64,000 nt of DNA from Pedinophyceae sp. YPF-701 (Eukaryota; Chlorophyta; Pedinophyceae): the NCBI GenBank assembly GCA_916048055.1, contig CAJZHL010000011.1, positions 558,001 through 622,000 on the forward strand, given 5' to 3'. The notes beneath the pieces were generated by a model. The model was not told the DNA's origin and searched no databases. It saw only the letters and a program-made list of their open reading frames with translations. Positions 15,438 to 28,549 of this stretch are shown here, piece after piece; the first letter of the stretch is position 1, and each line of letters opens with the position of its first letter. A program made the position numbers and the translations under genes.

Positions 15438-16159
15438 GGCGCGCTTCCTCCGCGTTTCTACCCTCCTGGGCGTGGAACCACGCCTGAGCTATCCGCTCGC
15501 CGCGTCGAGCATCACCACGCCGGCCGTGCGACCTGTCGCAGCGGGCGGGCGCTTTCGGCACCGCTGCGTTTGAGTCCACACCGCGCCACCGGCCGCGCCT
15601 CTCCGTCTCGGACACGTGCGCGGCGCGAAGTGATCGCAGGGGCCGGTGGGCGCTCCCCTTGTCGGACGCACTCGCGCGGAAACGCTGAGCGTCGCTCTGC
15701 CGCAGCCACTGGAACGCCCCGCGCCAGTCGGGCTGGTGGGCACGCTCTGTGTGTTAGAGCGCGTGGAGGCATTCAAGCGGTGGCGCGGGGCTGTCGTGCG
15801 GCGCGTGCGCGCTCGATCGCTGCGGCGCAGCGTGCAACGTGGGGTCACGTACCCCGACAGGTCAACATGCTGGATTCGCGGCATGGTGTGTACCAACAAG
15901 ATGTTCGCTGCCACCGTAAACTGTCCACGTGCACACTAGAGCCTGATCGCACCGGGTGCAGATGAGAAGCATAGTCGTGCCGTGTTCCACAACGCTGGCG
16001 CACAGTTCCGGGACTCGGCGAACCAGGGCCGACACAGCAGCGGTGCTGTGTGCTGGCATGCATCGCGGGGGCCGACTCGGTGAGCGCCCGGGCAGGCGTC
16101 GCAGAGGAGCACCGAGGCCTGCGCACGGGCGCCGCGTCACGGCCCGTCACATTCCGCCG
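15438..16159. other. Intergenic region between two minus-strand genes
   Basis: This stretch of 722 bp holds the promoter side of the repeat-rich gene and the 3' side of the tRNA-binding protein gene. I found no conserved protein, RNA gene or repeat in it. Confidence 0.4.
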
Positions 16160-17147
16160 CTAGTGGATCTCTGCGCCGTCCGCGATGTCTGCACTGAGGG
16201 GCCCCTTCGCCGTCACCATCGCGGTCCCGTTCCACCGCGCCACCTTGCCGCCGACCGCCAGACCCTCCACGATCTTCGACCAGTGCTTGCACGTCTTCGG
16301 GAACTCCTCTGCGCGCGCACAAACACAAACGACGCACCGTGAACCCACGCAGAACATGCACGCGCACCCGGGCAGTCGTCGCGGCCGCGGCGGCGCCACG
16401 CGCCCCGCCCCGTCGCTCCGCGTCGCTCACCCGTCGCCTGCTCCCCCTCGAGGTACACCACGTCCCCCGGCTGGCAGTCCGCGGGCGGCGCCAGCGGCAC
16501 GACCGTCTCCTTCGCGCCGTCGCTCGCGACGCTCGCGGCGAGGATCATGGCCTCGGAGTTGACGCCCCCGAGCTTGGCCGCCTTGAGGTTGACCACGGTC
16601 GCGACGAGCCGCCCCTGCAGGTCGGCCCTGTCCGGGAAGAAGGCGCGCAGGCCCGCGCACAGCTGGCGCTCCTCGCCGCCGACGTCCACCTTCATCACCC
16701 ACAGCTTGTCCGACCCCGTGGGGTGCTCCTCGACCGACGTAATGCGGGCCACGCAGATCCGCCCCTTGTAGAACAGCTCGTGCTCCGCTGCAGAGGGGTG
16801 CGGGGACGCTGGCAGCTCGGGCGCGCGCTGGGCGCCGCTGGCTGGCTCCTCCGCGCTCGAGCAGCGCGAATTGTGCGGTACGACAGATAGGAACGAGGAG
16901 GCGTGTCGCGCGGCCGTGCATTGCCCGGGACGGGGAACAAACCTGGCGGAGTGAAGCCCGCGGACGGGGCGGGCGGGGCCTTTTCCTTCTTCTCCTTCTT
17001 CTGCTTCTTCTCCGCCTTTGGTTTCGCGGCGGCGGGGGCGCCCTGCGCGGGGGCGGCGGCGGAGGTGGACGGTCCAGTGGCCATCTGCTGCTGGATGGAC
17101 GCCACGAGGGTGTCCACCAGGTGGATGGCGTTGTCGAGGGTGGTCAT
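16160..17147 (-). CDS. Arc1/AIMP1-like tRNA-binding (EMAP-II-type) protein
   Basis: Three exons (17147-16943, 16787-16431, 16308-16160) give 236 residues. The family binds tRNA through an OB-fold and serves as a cofactor of aminoacyl-tRNA synthetases such as methionyl-tRNA synthetase. The N-terminal 70 residues hold a short amphipathic helix (TTLDNAIHLVDTLVASIQQQ), then an A/P-rich linker and a lysine-rich patch (KPKAEKKQKKEKKEKA) suited to RNA contact. From residue 71 the tRNA-binding domain shows the typical VARITSVEEHPTGSDKLWVMKVDVG block, then GRLVATVVNLKAAKLGGVNSEAMILAAS and a closing KVARWNGTAM segment. Length and layout match plant Arc1-like proteins rather than the longer animal AIMP1. 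Intron phases all agree (phase 1). The start is the first ATG before the helix. Confidence 0.9.
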
Positions 17148-17623
17148 GGCGAGCTCGCAATGTGACTGACTCGGGCGCGCCGCCTGGACCTCGTCACGCG
17201 CGCCGGACCGCGTGCGCCGGCCGCCTGCTGAACACCTCTTGGGGCCTGGGCTCGAGGCCTCCTGCAGCGCCCCGCGGCCTGCGCGCGCCGCGCCGCGAAG
17301 GGGACTCGCATGTACGCAATACCGACAGTCACGCGTTGCACCAAGCTGCCTGTTCGTCGTCGGAGCGGCACGCTGCGCGCCTGGTCCTGCCTCTACCCTA
17401 GAGTGCCCGTCTCTGACGAACCTGTGCCCGCCTGCGGCTGTCGAGGGAGGCGGACGACGCGTAGAAGGACAGCTTTGAGTGAGGGCGGCGGGAGCGGCTC
17501 GTTCGCTGCGTGGGCGGAGGGCGGCGCGTGCTGACTGGCCTTGCTGGGAGCAACGGGCGACGCGTCCGCACGCACACCTGGGGGCACCAGCGGGGCGGCA
17601 ACGGGCGGGTGGCGCGGGACACG
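17148..17623. promoter_or_regulatory. Divergent intergenic region, tRNA-binding protein and mitochondrial carrier
   Basis: These 476 bp lie between opposite start codons. An in-frame upstream ATG-like start for the carrier exists near 17510, so the 5' limit is not certain. No motif was recognised. Confidence 0.4.
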
Positions 17624-19041
17624 ATGGGGGGGGCCGTCGTCGGGGAGTCCAAGAAGCAGGGCTCCGCGAGGCGAGCCACGCTGGACGCCGTTGCCGGGAG
17701 CATCGCGGGATGCATCTCCCGCTTCGTGGGTGCGACACGCGCGCCCGAGATTGATGTCCTGGCCGCGCGCGGGCCGAGCCTGGTGGAGCGCCTCCCCCTG
17801 CGTGCACCGTTTCGCGCGCGGGCGGGCGCACACCGCGCGGGCCCCTCTACGGCGGCGCGTCCCGCCGCGCCCCCTCGCGCGTCGGCCGCGAGAATCCGCG
17901 CGTTCCTTGCGGCAACGTGCAGTTGGGCCGCTGGACGTCATCAAGATCCGTCTCCAGGTGCAGCTGGAGGCGAGCACCAACACGCACAGGCACTACACGG
18001 GCATCACGCAAGCAGTGCGCACCATCGTCAGGGAGGAAGGCATCTCGGGGCTGTGGCGCGGCACCGTCCCGGGCCAGCTGCTGACGATTCCGTACACGGC
18101 GGTGCAGTTCGTGACCCTGCAGCACACGCGCAAGCTGGCGCGCGCGTCCGGGTACGGCGAGACACCGTCGGTGGCGTTCATCACCGGCGGGCTGGCAGGG
18201 ATGGCCGGGACGGCCGCGAGCTACCCGTTCGACCTGCTTCGGACGACGCTCGCGGCGCAGGGCGAGCCCCGCGTGTACAAGTGCGCTCCGCCCTCCCCGC
18301 CGCGCGCCCCGACTGCTCCGCGAGACACGGCACCCTGCGCGCCCCGTCGCGGCCGGCGCGCGCCGCCGAACAGCCGCCCCCGCGGTCGAAACGCTGCGCA
18401 GCGGGCTCCTGGACGCCGGGCGCGGGATCATCCGCGACCACGGGTGGGCGGGCATCTACCGCGGCATGGGCATCACGCTCCTTGAGATCGTGCCGTACTC
18501 GGCGCTGCAGTTCGGACTGTACGACGTGCTCAACCGGGCCGCGCAGAACTTCGAGATGGCCAAGGTCGACAAGGTGCGCGCCTGTGTCTCGCCCCGCGCA
18601 TGTGCCGGCAGCACCGTTGCGTTGACGTGCATCGCCTCGAACGCGTGCACGCGCGTGCGCTGCTCGCGAACGCAGAGCGGTCCGACGACGGGGGTGTCGA
18701 AGGGCAAGCCGGTGGTGCAGTTCCTGTGCGGGCTGGCGGCGGGGGTGTGTTCGAAGGTGGTGACACACCCCCTGGACGTGGTCAAGAAGCGGTACCAGGT
18801 GGCGGGGCTGCGGCGGTCGCTGCGGTACGGCGCGCGCGTCAGCGACGACCTCGCGCACTGGACGGCGATGCACGTGGCGCGGGACATCGCGGCGAAGGAG
18901 GGGGTGCAAGGGTTCTTCAAGGGGGTGCTGCCCAGCGTGATCAAGGCGGCGCCGTCGGCCGCGGTGACGCTCGCGTGCTACGAGTGGGTCATCCGGTCCA
19001 TGGCGGACACGTACGGCGACGACAAAAAGCCCGGGAAGTGA
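17624..19041 (+). CDS. Mitochondrial carrier, thiamine pyrophosphate type
   Basis: Four exons (17624-17729, 17923-18280, 18402-18573, 18676-19041) encode 333 residues, against 320 for human SLC25A19. The protein should sit in the mitochondrial inner membrane and import thiamine diphosphate. Three carrier repeats are present with signature motifs: PLDVIKIRLQ, PFDLLRTTLAAQGEPRVY and PLDVVKKRYQVAG, each followed by a G-x-W/F-RG or FKG segment. AAQGEP and KKRxQVxG are especially close to the thiamine pyrophosphate carriers, which is why I favour that substrate over other SLC25 types. The acceptor at 18401 restores VYN plus the next helix exactly as in the family. Substrate identity is inference from similarity. 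The start at 17624 aligns best; an ATG-type start upstream in the same frame is possible. Confidence 0.88.
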
Positions 19042-19133
19042 GGCCGGGCGCGCCGTCTGCGACAGCTCACAGCGCCTGCGTGATGTGATCGGCTCGCTGC
19101 CTGTCTACGCTAGTACTATACGCAACGACCGCG

Positions 19134-22100
19134 TCACCTCAGGTGCTCCTCGACCTCGCGTGCGATCGCGTCCCCGTGCGGGCGCGGCAGCTCCAGCACG
19201 ATCTTGGCACCCTGCACCGTGTGTGTCTCGCTCACCACGGACCCCACGTCGCCCACCGGCGTCCTGCCGCCGTCGGAGGACTCCCCGACGGCGCCCAGGA
19301 GCACTGCGCAGTGGGCGAACGCGGCGAGCACCTTGCCGTCCTCCAGGACCTCGAACCCTGCGATGTCCGGGTGCGCCACCGCAAGGCAACGGCCCCCCGC
19401 ACCGCCTTCGATGAGGCAGACGCCGCTCGCGGCGATCAGCAGCGTCGCACCGGACCCGCGCATGCGCCACCCGTCCTCGCCCAGGTGCCGGAACTCCCCC
19501 CCCTTGCGCAGGTGCACGTGCGCTGCCGCGCATCTGTACGCCACGCCCTCCACCACCATCGGCGCAGCCGCCTGCCCCGCGGGCGTGGCGCCGAGTGCGC
19601 AGAATGCGGCGTTCGCGACGAGCATCTGCACCGCGGAGCACGGCGGACACCACCCGCTGCACCGCTGCCACGCACCGGCCTGTGGCGCCACGCTGTGGAT
19701 GACCCCGAGCGCGGCGGCGACGCGGTTCCCGCCCCACCCGATGAGCCCGAGCGTACCGGATATCGGCGCCGTGGCGGTCTGCAACAGCCCGCGTCCGATG
19801 CTGCCCAGAAACGTTGGTCCCGCGAGCACGTCGTGCTCGTCGTCGTGCGCGGGCGCCTCCGGCTGCTCCTGCGCGCGGGAGATGGCGCGCGACACCGCGG
19901 ACGAGAACCCGGAGACGGACAGCACCGTCGACCCCGAGACCTGCCGTATCAGCGACAGCGAGCCCTGCCCCAGTCCCGCCAGGAACCCTGCAGCAGACCC
20001 GCGCTCCATGCCGTCCATCGGCATGGCGATCAGGTCGTTGAGCCCCCGCCGGAGGGACGCAGCGACGCCACCGGGATTGAGGAGGAGCTCCAGGCCGCCG
20101 ACGACGCTGGGGGCGTTGAGCATGGCCTCGGCGGTGAGGTGCGCGAGGAGGGCCGACTGCAGGACGTGCCGCGGGCCGGCGGTCGCCCCGAGCCGTAGCG
20201 CCGGCATGAAGGCGGGCGCGTCGCGCGTCCCGAGGGGCAGCGCTCCCAGCGCGCCGGAGAGCGGGGCGGAGAGCTGCGCCGACAACGACATGTGCAGCGG
20301 CGCGATGGCGAACTGCTCGACCAACAGGAACTCGCGCTGTGCGTCCTCGACCACGCGCACGTACATGTGCTCGAGCTCCGTGGCCGCAAGAACGCCGGGG
20401 TCGACGCGAGCTGCGTCGGAGGGGGGGTCGGTTGGCGCGGCTGCGCTCTGTGGCGGCACCAGGGCGCACGACAGCAGGTCCTGGGCCTCGACCGCGGACA
20501 TGAGCTGCCTCAGGGAGTCATCGAGCTTGACAGCCAGCGGCGGCGTGGAGCTGGACACCAGACGAACCCACGTGCGCTCCTGCCGCCACGGTGCGACTGC
20601 GCCACGGGCCACGTGGAGCCTGAGCAGCACCGGGCGGGGCTCGCGACCCGCGGACGACGTCGACAGCATGACTTGCTCGCCATCTAGGCCCGCGAGGAGG
20701 TTGTCGACCTGCAGCCCCGCTCCTGCGACGTCGATCTTCGTCGACACCGTGTCGGTGCAATCGGACGCCTCCGGCCCCGCGAAGAGCGTCGCGGACGGCT
20801 TGAGGAGCGTCAGACACGCAATCTCCTGGTATGGACAGCCACCTGGTTTGCGGTCTTTGAGCACGGAGCCGCCAAGCAGCACGACCTGGGCGCGTCGCCC
20901 AGCCTGCGCCGACACCCGCAGCTGCCTGCGTCTCCGGTCCACCTGCGGCGCCACGTCCGTGCCCGCGTCAAGGATCGTCACGCACAGGCTAGCGCCGACC
21001 CAAGCGACGCGGCATCGCCGTCCGCCGGCCAGGTTGTACGTTCCCGGCGTGCAGGGCACCCCCGCCGCTTCCGCCCACTCCTCAAGCTCGCCGTCGCCGT
21101 CCCCCGCCTCCAGGAGCAGCAGCATGGCTGGCGGCGGTCTCACGATCCTGCCGCGTCTGTGCACCGCGTCTCCGAGCCGGTCCAGGAGCTGTGCGTGGTC
21201 GGGTGAGAAGAACATCACGCGCTGGCTGTCCAGCGGGCCCTGAGCGGTCCCGGGTGCGTCGCTGGACCAGTCGGCGTCGGTGATCGACCCGTGCGGGAGG
21301 TGGACGACCGTCTTCGGCGGCGCGAACGAGTGCTGTCCCCCGTCGCGACGCTGCGGGAAGGACAGTGCGGCGCGCATGTTGCTCCCAGTTCTGTTCTCGA
21401 TCACCACCGGCGGGTCCGCGTCGGGCGCCACGCTCACGATGATCTGGCCTCCCTCCCGCGCGACGACAACTTTCGCCAGGCTCCGCGGCGGCTCTCCGCC
21501 GGCGCCCGGAAGAAAGCCCCGCACCGTCGTGGGCTGCAGCAGGGGAAACGCAGCGCCCCACGCGGCGCCCGCTCGTTCCACGCCGAACCGCCCTTCGAGC
21601 TCCAGCGTCCCCTCGGCCGCCACGTCCTCCAGAGCGACCCAAGTGGGACCGTTCGCCGCCACGTCCGCCTCCACAACAACGCCCAGCTTTGAGGTCACGC
21701 GGAAGCAGAGCGGGTGGTACCAGTGGTTGACAACGCACACCGCGGGAGAAGCGGACACAGCCGCCCAACGCGGCCCCGCCGCCATCGCCGCCTCGGGAGT
21801 CAGCGGACGCGCCCCCAGGGCGTCCCAGAACACGAGCTGCGCGCTCGGGGCTGTGCTCTCGTGCACTTGCACCGCAACCAACGCCGCGGCCCCTCGCCCC
21901 GGGTCGTCCGCGAGGCTGGAAGTTTCCCCGTCCCTCATCGGGCGGCCGTCCCCGCTCTCGGCGCTCCTCAACCGCACGAGCGCGCCGCTCCCGACCGCCA
22001 GTGATGCCCTGCCGAGGAGATGCCCTGGAGCTCGTGCCGCCACCGTGAGGTCCATCCGGCCCCCTTGTTGCAGGAGCGCTGGGATGCCGACGACGCACGC

Positions 22101-25100
22101 CAATGGCCTCGCTTGAGCGAGCTTTCCCCGCAGGGGCAGGTCCACAGTCTCTGCGACCTTGCAGGGCAGCCGCGGCAGGGGTTGTCCGACGGCTGCATCC
22201 GCCGCGAGGTGCAGGCGGAGACCTGTGAAGTCGCAGAACGTCGCGACGGGTGCGACGACGATCTGGAAGGCGGGAAACCCTGCCGCCAGTGCTCCAACTG
22301 AAATCTGAAAGGGCAGCGACCGATCGCCCGGACCTTCGTCGTCGGGCAAGCGCAGGGAGCACAGTACGGCATCGCCGGACGCCGCAACGCTCTGCGGGGA
22401 CAGGCCCCCGGACCACGCAGCGCCGTGCCGCCCGTCCGCTGCCGCGTCGCCGCTTGGGAGGCGCAGGCGGAGCTCCAGCCTGCTCGCGAGTGCGTGCGGC
22501 GTAGGCACGTCGCCGGCGAACGTCGGCGACCACTGCGTCGTGGACCCGGGCGAGACGGCGATGCAGGGCGCGCGCGAGAGCTCCTCTTCGGACAGTGGCG
22601 CGGACCGCATGCCCCACATCGCGGCCGGGGCGAGGCCGGGGCGCAGCAGGAGCGACGTCGGGCACAGATTCCTCAGGGTGAGGGCCGGGATCAGCGCTAC
22701 GACGAGGACGCCTGCGTGGCGCCCCGCCGCGACGGCGAGCACCGCGGGGGCCTGGCAGTCGTTGCTGGCAGGAATGCAGACCAGCTGCGGCTGGGCGGCC
22801 TCGAGGCGCTTCGCGTCCAGCGACACCACAGCTCCCGCAACGACCAGTTCCGAGCACGCGCCCGCCTCGCCCGCGAGCGAGAGCGGGAGCACTGACGTGG
22901 CAGCAGCGCCGCCGAACGGACCACCCGGCTCAAGGGTCAGCGCGGTAGAGACAGCACGTGCCTTGGCGTTCTGCGCACGAGCGGCCTGCCCGGGATGGAG
23001 GAGCGACGCGGGCACGGGGTGGCTGGTCGCGTTGACGACTTCGACCGCGGGCATGATTTGGATCGTCGTGCGGCCCTCGTTCGGCTGCGTCGCGACGACC
23101 ACGACCACTCGCGCCGTCGCGATCTGCTCGGTGGGGCGCAGAAGCGGCGCGTCCAGCACCCTGCTGCCGGCCTTGACCAAAGACACGCCGCGGCTCCACC
23201 CCCGGAGGTGTTGGTCGTCGGGAAGCACTGCCGAGCATGCCTGCCACTGCCCCGCGGCGTCCCGTGTCGAACTGGACGACGTGAGACGTACGAGTATCGA
23301 TCGCTGTGCCTGGGGCGCCGCCCACGGCGAAAAGCGCCACAGAAACGGGACGGTTGTCTCTGATGGGATGGTCGTCGCGTGTCCGGGGGCTCCGGCTTGT
23401 GCGACCTGTACGTCGTACTCGCAGCGGTTCTCCACGGTGCAGACCAGCTCTGCGACCGCCGGTGCCCCCTGCTGCGCCTCGGACACACTCTCCGGGCGCG
23501 CCTCCGCGCCCTGTGCAAACACCGCCATCATGCCCGCACTCCACGCGGGGACGACGCGGAGCGCGCGCCGGAGGGCCCTGAGAATGTGCGCGTTCGCGAA
23601 CACCACAAAGTCCTCGTCGGCAGCCAACCGCAGGGTCTTCCCCAGCAACGCAGCGTCCCGGGGACATGTGTGCCATGGTCGCTGGCCCCTCCCGCCGGTG
23701 CTGGTCTCGGACAGGTCGCCGCCCGCGGGCGCGTGATCGTTCATGCAGAAGTCTGCCCGCACCTTCGCTTGCTGCACGAGCAGTTCGGGGAGCCCGTCGG
23801 CGCCGATGACCGATGCCTCCAGGTCCGCTGCTGCGGTCGCCTCGATCGCAGCCGCTCCGGCGCGTCGGTTCACGGGCCACGACGCAAAGCTGGTCCTCAT
23901 ATCGCTGCCGCGCAGCACAGCGAACTCCCCGGGAACGCCGTCGCGGTCGTCAGCTGCCAGTCGGACGGCGAAGTGTTGCGTGTTGAAGCCAACGCGCATG
24001 GACGGCGTCAGCGGCGGCAACGCGGCGCTCGAGTCCGTGTCCGGGTTGACGACGAGCGTCGACCGCACGTCTTGCGCCTCGATGTCCCCGGCCCAGGAGA
24101 CGCGCCATCGCTCAGCGGGCCGCGCGTTGGCCACACGAAAGCACCCTTCTGATTCCGAACGCGACAGCGGAACCGTCTCCCACCGGCCGTCGGTGTCATC
24201 GAGATCGTCAGATGCGACCACCGACCAGCTCTCGAGGCGGACGTCGCCGGCGCGGGCGTCTACCGCGAGCGCATGCACGGGCCGCGGTTGGTCGTACGTC
24301 CACGCGACCTGCCGCCCCGCCTCGTCGTCCAAGACGCACTGGCACTCCGCGGAGACGTCCGCCGCGCAGTTGCTGCGCACGAACGCGCCGCTGCCCAGGT
24401 CGTCCCGCACCGGCGCGCGCGCAGCGTCGTCCCGCTCCTCCCCCGCAGGCCGCAGGCCGTCTTTGAGCGACAGGAACCCCTTGAGCTGCCGCCACAGCGT
24501 GGCGACGATCGCCGGAGCCAGCGTGTACGACCAGTTGCTCATGCTCAGCTCGGCCTCGAGCGAGGACCCGACGCTCGCGGCGCTGAAGACCGCGTCGCAG
24601 GGCGCAGGCAGCAGCACGGCCTCGTCGACCCGCACCGGGCCGTCCGAGGGGGCGTCGTCGACGTGCGGGCGCCCGTGCAGCAGCAGACCCGGCAGCGACG
24701 TGCGGACGCCCCAGGCGAGGCCCGGGCGCCCCGCGAACCGCAGTGCGTCGTCCTTTGCTGCCACCACCCTCCAGAACACGGCGTCCGACGCGGGCGCGAA
24801 CGACGCCTCCCGCGCCACGTCCACGCAGTCGTCGTCGCGCCATCTCGCGCCCCCGAACACCGCGGACACCCGGCATGCGTGCGCCGAGAGCTGCACCGCG
24901 CCCCACTCCCCCAGCAGCTCCGCGCTGAGCTGACGCAGGTGCACGCACGCGCGGGTGCCGGCGCCCGAGGGGCCCGCGGTGTGCGGTGGTGCGGCGAGCA
25001 GCGCGTCCGGGATCAGCGCAGGGAGGTCCATCGCGAGCTCCTGCGGGCCCAGCGCCGCGAGAACCCTGCCGCAGTGCGCCGAGACGTCCTGCGTCGCGCC

Positions 25101-28100
25101 CTGGAGCGCGGAATAGCTCCCGACCGCATTACCGCGGCTCGACTTTGTGACGGATACCGCGAGCGGCGGCAACGTGGACTGCGCTGCGTCGTCGCCGTCG
25201 GCGGCGGGGTCGATGCAGAGTTTGAGCAACGGGTGCGTACGGCCGATCGAGAAGGTCTGCGTCACGGCTGCCGTGAGCGAGTCGTCCACTTCGACATCGA
25301 GGACGAATGAAGATATGCTAGACGGATCTTGGTCGGGTTGTGCGGCAGGATCGCTGCGTGGGGAGACGTTGCGGTGCATGCTGACGTTGACGCCGCCAAA
25401 CGAGACGGGGCAGTCCGACCGTAGTTGAATGGAACCCTCGATCGCTGCGATGGCGATCGAGGTCGATGTGGAGCATTTGCCGCCGGAGATGAGGGCGGCG
25501 CAGACGTCTGGTTTCGAAGCAACCATGCGCTGTTGGCGCGGCGACCCCCGAACCACGCGCATGGCCTGCAGCAGCGTGTCGACGTCCGCAGCGCATTGCG
25601 AGGTCCACGCGAAGTCCACTCGCTCGATACTGACGGCTTGGAGCTCGCGGAAGCCCTCGGGTGAGTGCTCCGACGACAGCGTGGCGGAAAAATTGTTCGC
25701 TCGCAGCCAAGCGCGGTCGTCCGCGCTGACTTCGAGCATCGCGCAGCGGAGCTCAAGCCGCTCCGCGGTGTCGACAATGGCGTGGTCGATCCCGACGGTC
25801 AGGTGCGCGGACTGTCCGCCGTGCGCAGAGATGCGGGCAGTGACTGGCTGGAACTGCAGCCGCCCCGCGTCCTGGCGCGCCACGAGCTGACCGAGCACAA
25901 CTTCGACGCATTCACCCCGCGAGGCCTCGTCGGGACCGTCGGAAACGCCCTGTGCGTCGACGACCATTGCGGACACGGGGTGGCCGGATGCGCCAGCTTG
26001 GAACCCGAGCACGGCTGCTTCCACCGCGGGAGGGGCCCCGGAAGGGACGTGCAGACGCACTTCCGACGCGCTGATCTCCGCCACGTATGCGGTGCGCTCG
26101 TAGCGGAGCGTGACTGGGTCGTGCAGCAGCGCAAGCGGTGACGGTGCGCCGGGAGTGGCCGCCTTGTCGCGCCCAGCGCCCTTCCCCGGCCCGAACGGTA
26201 TCGAGACCTGGAGCGGACGGCAGGCGTCCGCCGGCGGCTGCGCCCATGCCTGCGCCACCCGCGCCTCGACCCTGACGTCCCTGCCGCGCATCGATGCCAT
26301 GGAGTTGGTCGTCTGGACCGTCAGCGCGCTGGGACGCTTGCCGTCGTCGGACAGTAGCGACACCTCCAAAAGGGCGCAGGTCAGCGTCACCGTGCTCGCG
26401 GCGGCCCGCGACGGCGCGCCGGCTTCGCCCGTTCCGTGTTGCTCCGCCAAGAAGCCGGCCTCCCGCACGAAGATCTGGGCGTCCCGCAGAAGACCGGGGT
26501 TCGCCGCGGCGAGAACCATTCCGAGCTGCATCTCGACAGCGTCTGGGACGACACGCAGCTGGCCCTCGCCATCCGGCATCGATGCACGCATGACGCAGGC
26601 GAACTTGCCCTCGGACGCCGCGTGCATGGACAGCACCGGAGCCATCAGGCCACGCGCGTGGGCCAGAGGGGGCATCAGCGTCATCCCCGTCGGGTCCGAC
26701 AGACAGGGAGTCGGGAGCGTGCGAACCAACAACAGCCCGTCGGGCAGCGCGCGGCCGTCGCCTGCCGTCCACCCGCCGGCGGTTTCCTTGACCATTCGGT
26801 GGACGAGCAGCCTACCGCACCGCAGTCCGACCGATCGCGGAGCCATGCTCACCGTCGACACCCAGGTCTCCGCGGTGGTCGCCTCGACGACAGCGAGCAG
26901 GTGCAGGCCCTGCGGGGGTGTGCCCTCGGGGTCTTGGCCCTCTTCGGCGGGCACCTGAGGTCCATCGTACGCAAAAAGCGCCTCGAGCGTAGTCACCGAG
27001 CTGAAGACGAAGACACGGCTCGGCCGCAGGAGTCTCAGCCCCGCAGCAGCGCGTCTGCGCGGACTGCTCTCCGTGCTGGCGGGCTCCGGGGACAGCTTCG
27101 GCACTTCCTCGGCGGACTCACCGGCGTAGCGGGTGCCAGCGACGAAGCTCCACGCGCTCGAGTACCAGGACGCGCGAGCGGGTGCGGTGGCGTCTGCCCT
27201 CGCGTCCTGCTGACCTGCAAGCGCAGTCGCGTTCTCGACGACGCGCGCCTCGACGCCGGGGCTGGTCGCAGACGGCGCCGCGCGCTCCTCGTCCGCGCCC
27301 ACGTCCCGCCCGGCCCCGCTCACCCCCGCCGCCCGCCACTCGCGCCGCATTCCGTCCAGCAGGGCGATCTGCCGCGGCGTGCACGCGATCGTCACCGCGC
27401 GGGCGCCAGCGCACACGACCACGACGTGCTGCTCCGCCTCCGTCCGCTCCTGCGCGCCCCCCGCGTCGTCCTCCACCTCCACCTCCCACTCGCGCTCGTC
27501 GTACAACTGAATCGGGACCGACGCCGCGCACTCGACGGCTTCCAGCTGAACCAGCGCGTTGCAGATGCGGCGCCTGGAGGTCACGCGGTCCGCCGTGCGC
27601 GGCTCGGACACGTGCAGCGCCACGCGGGACACGGACAGGGCCGCGTGCACGATGTCCGACCCGGGGCCCACCGGAGGCGCCTCGAAGCCGACGTCGTCGG
27701 GGGGCTGCGCAGGACTGCCGCGGCAGAGCTGTGCATGGTGCAAGAGGACCGTCAGCTCGGCGCCGGCGGACCGCAGCGTGAGGGTGGCGCTCTCCAGGAC
27801 CACCTCGAGCGTCGACAAGAGGGACCGCAGCTGTGCCGCGGGGGCCGCGGGGGCCTGGTCCGACCCCACAGGCCTCTGCTTGCGCTGCGTGCCGCCGCCA
27901 GCACTGCCGATCTCGGCCTCCACCTGCGCAGCGGGGACGCGCGGCGCGTTGGTTTGGTTGTCGTCGCGTGGTGCTTTGGGCGACCGTGTACAGGGCAACG
28001 GACGCCGAGGATGTCGCGCAGGGGCGGGCGCGCGATGGGGTGGCGCGTTGCGGAGGGTCCGGACCTGCAGCCCTCTTACGACCACTTTGAGAGGCCGCGA

Positions 28101-28549
28101 GTGCAGCGCCGTCCACGGGACCTCAACCCGCAACTCGCTGCAAGTCGCGCGCGAGATGATGAAGGGAAGGGACGGTGGCACGAGGTGCTGGAGATCCAGA
28201 TCGAGGTTGTGGAGGACCAGGGACCCCCCAGAAAGACGTGCTCGGAGGCCTGCAGCGCCATCAGTGATGCGGGGGCAGCACAGTCATGTCTGGGCGGCAC
28301 GCCAGGCGTGTAGAGGTGGGAAACAGGGCTCTTTCTTGCACGTACGCCGTGTTGAAATCATCGACTATCCGCGACGGACTTTGATGATCGTCCTCGGCGC
28401 CTGTCGGCACGCGGGAGAGGCCTGCAACAGCACGACGATGCCGGACACCGCATCACGGTGGGCTCACCATCCGCCCCCGTGCCCTCCTTCGACTCCTTGA
28501 CGAACCTGCCGAGCACGTGCGCGAACAGCGGTGTCAGCAGCGCCTCCAT
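19134..28549 (-). CDS. VPS13B: VPS13B-like bridge-type lipid-transfer protein
   Basis: Exons 28549-28468, 28249-28065 and one very long exon 27923-19134 give about 3,018 residues. VPS13 proteins form long hydrophobic channels that move lipids between membranes at contact sites. The N-terminal chorein region starts MEALLTPLFAHVLGRFVKE and continues with a GGSLVLHNLDLDL...LPF block and a SELRVEVPWTALHSRPLKV block. This is the order in VPS13B, where the match to IHVPWTKLGSEPV is closest. Near residue 1,830 a PALTLRNLCPTSLLLR segment fits the SHR-BD/VAB region. Around residues 2,710-2,770 a glycine-rich amphipathic segment (RRGLNDLIAMPMDG...GFLAGLGQGSLSLIRQ) is the ATG2/VPS13 C-terminal domain. 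It is about 1,000 residues shorter than human VPS13B. The second donor (GTCCGG) is weak, but phase and similarity support it. Confidence 0.85.

Noticed and set aside
16937-17000. Lysine-rich run of the tRNA-binding protein as a nuclear localisation signal
   Set aside because: Arc1/AIMP1-type proteins have such lysine patches for RNA binding, so no nuclear role needs to be assumed.
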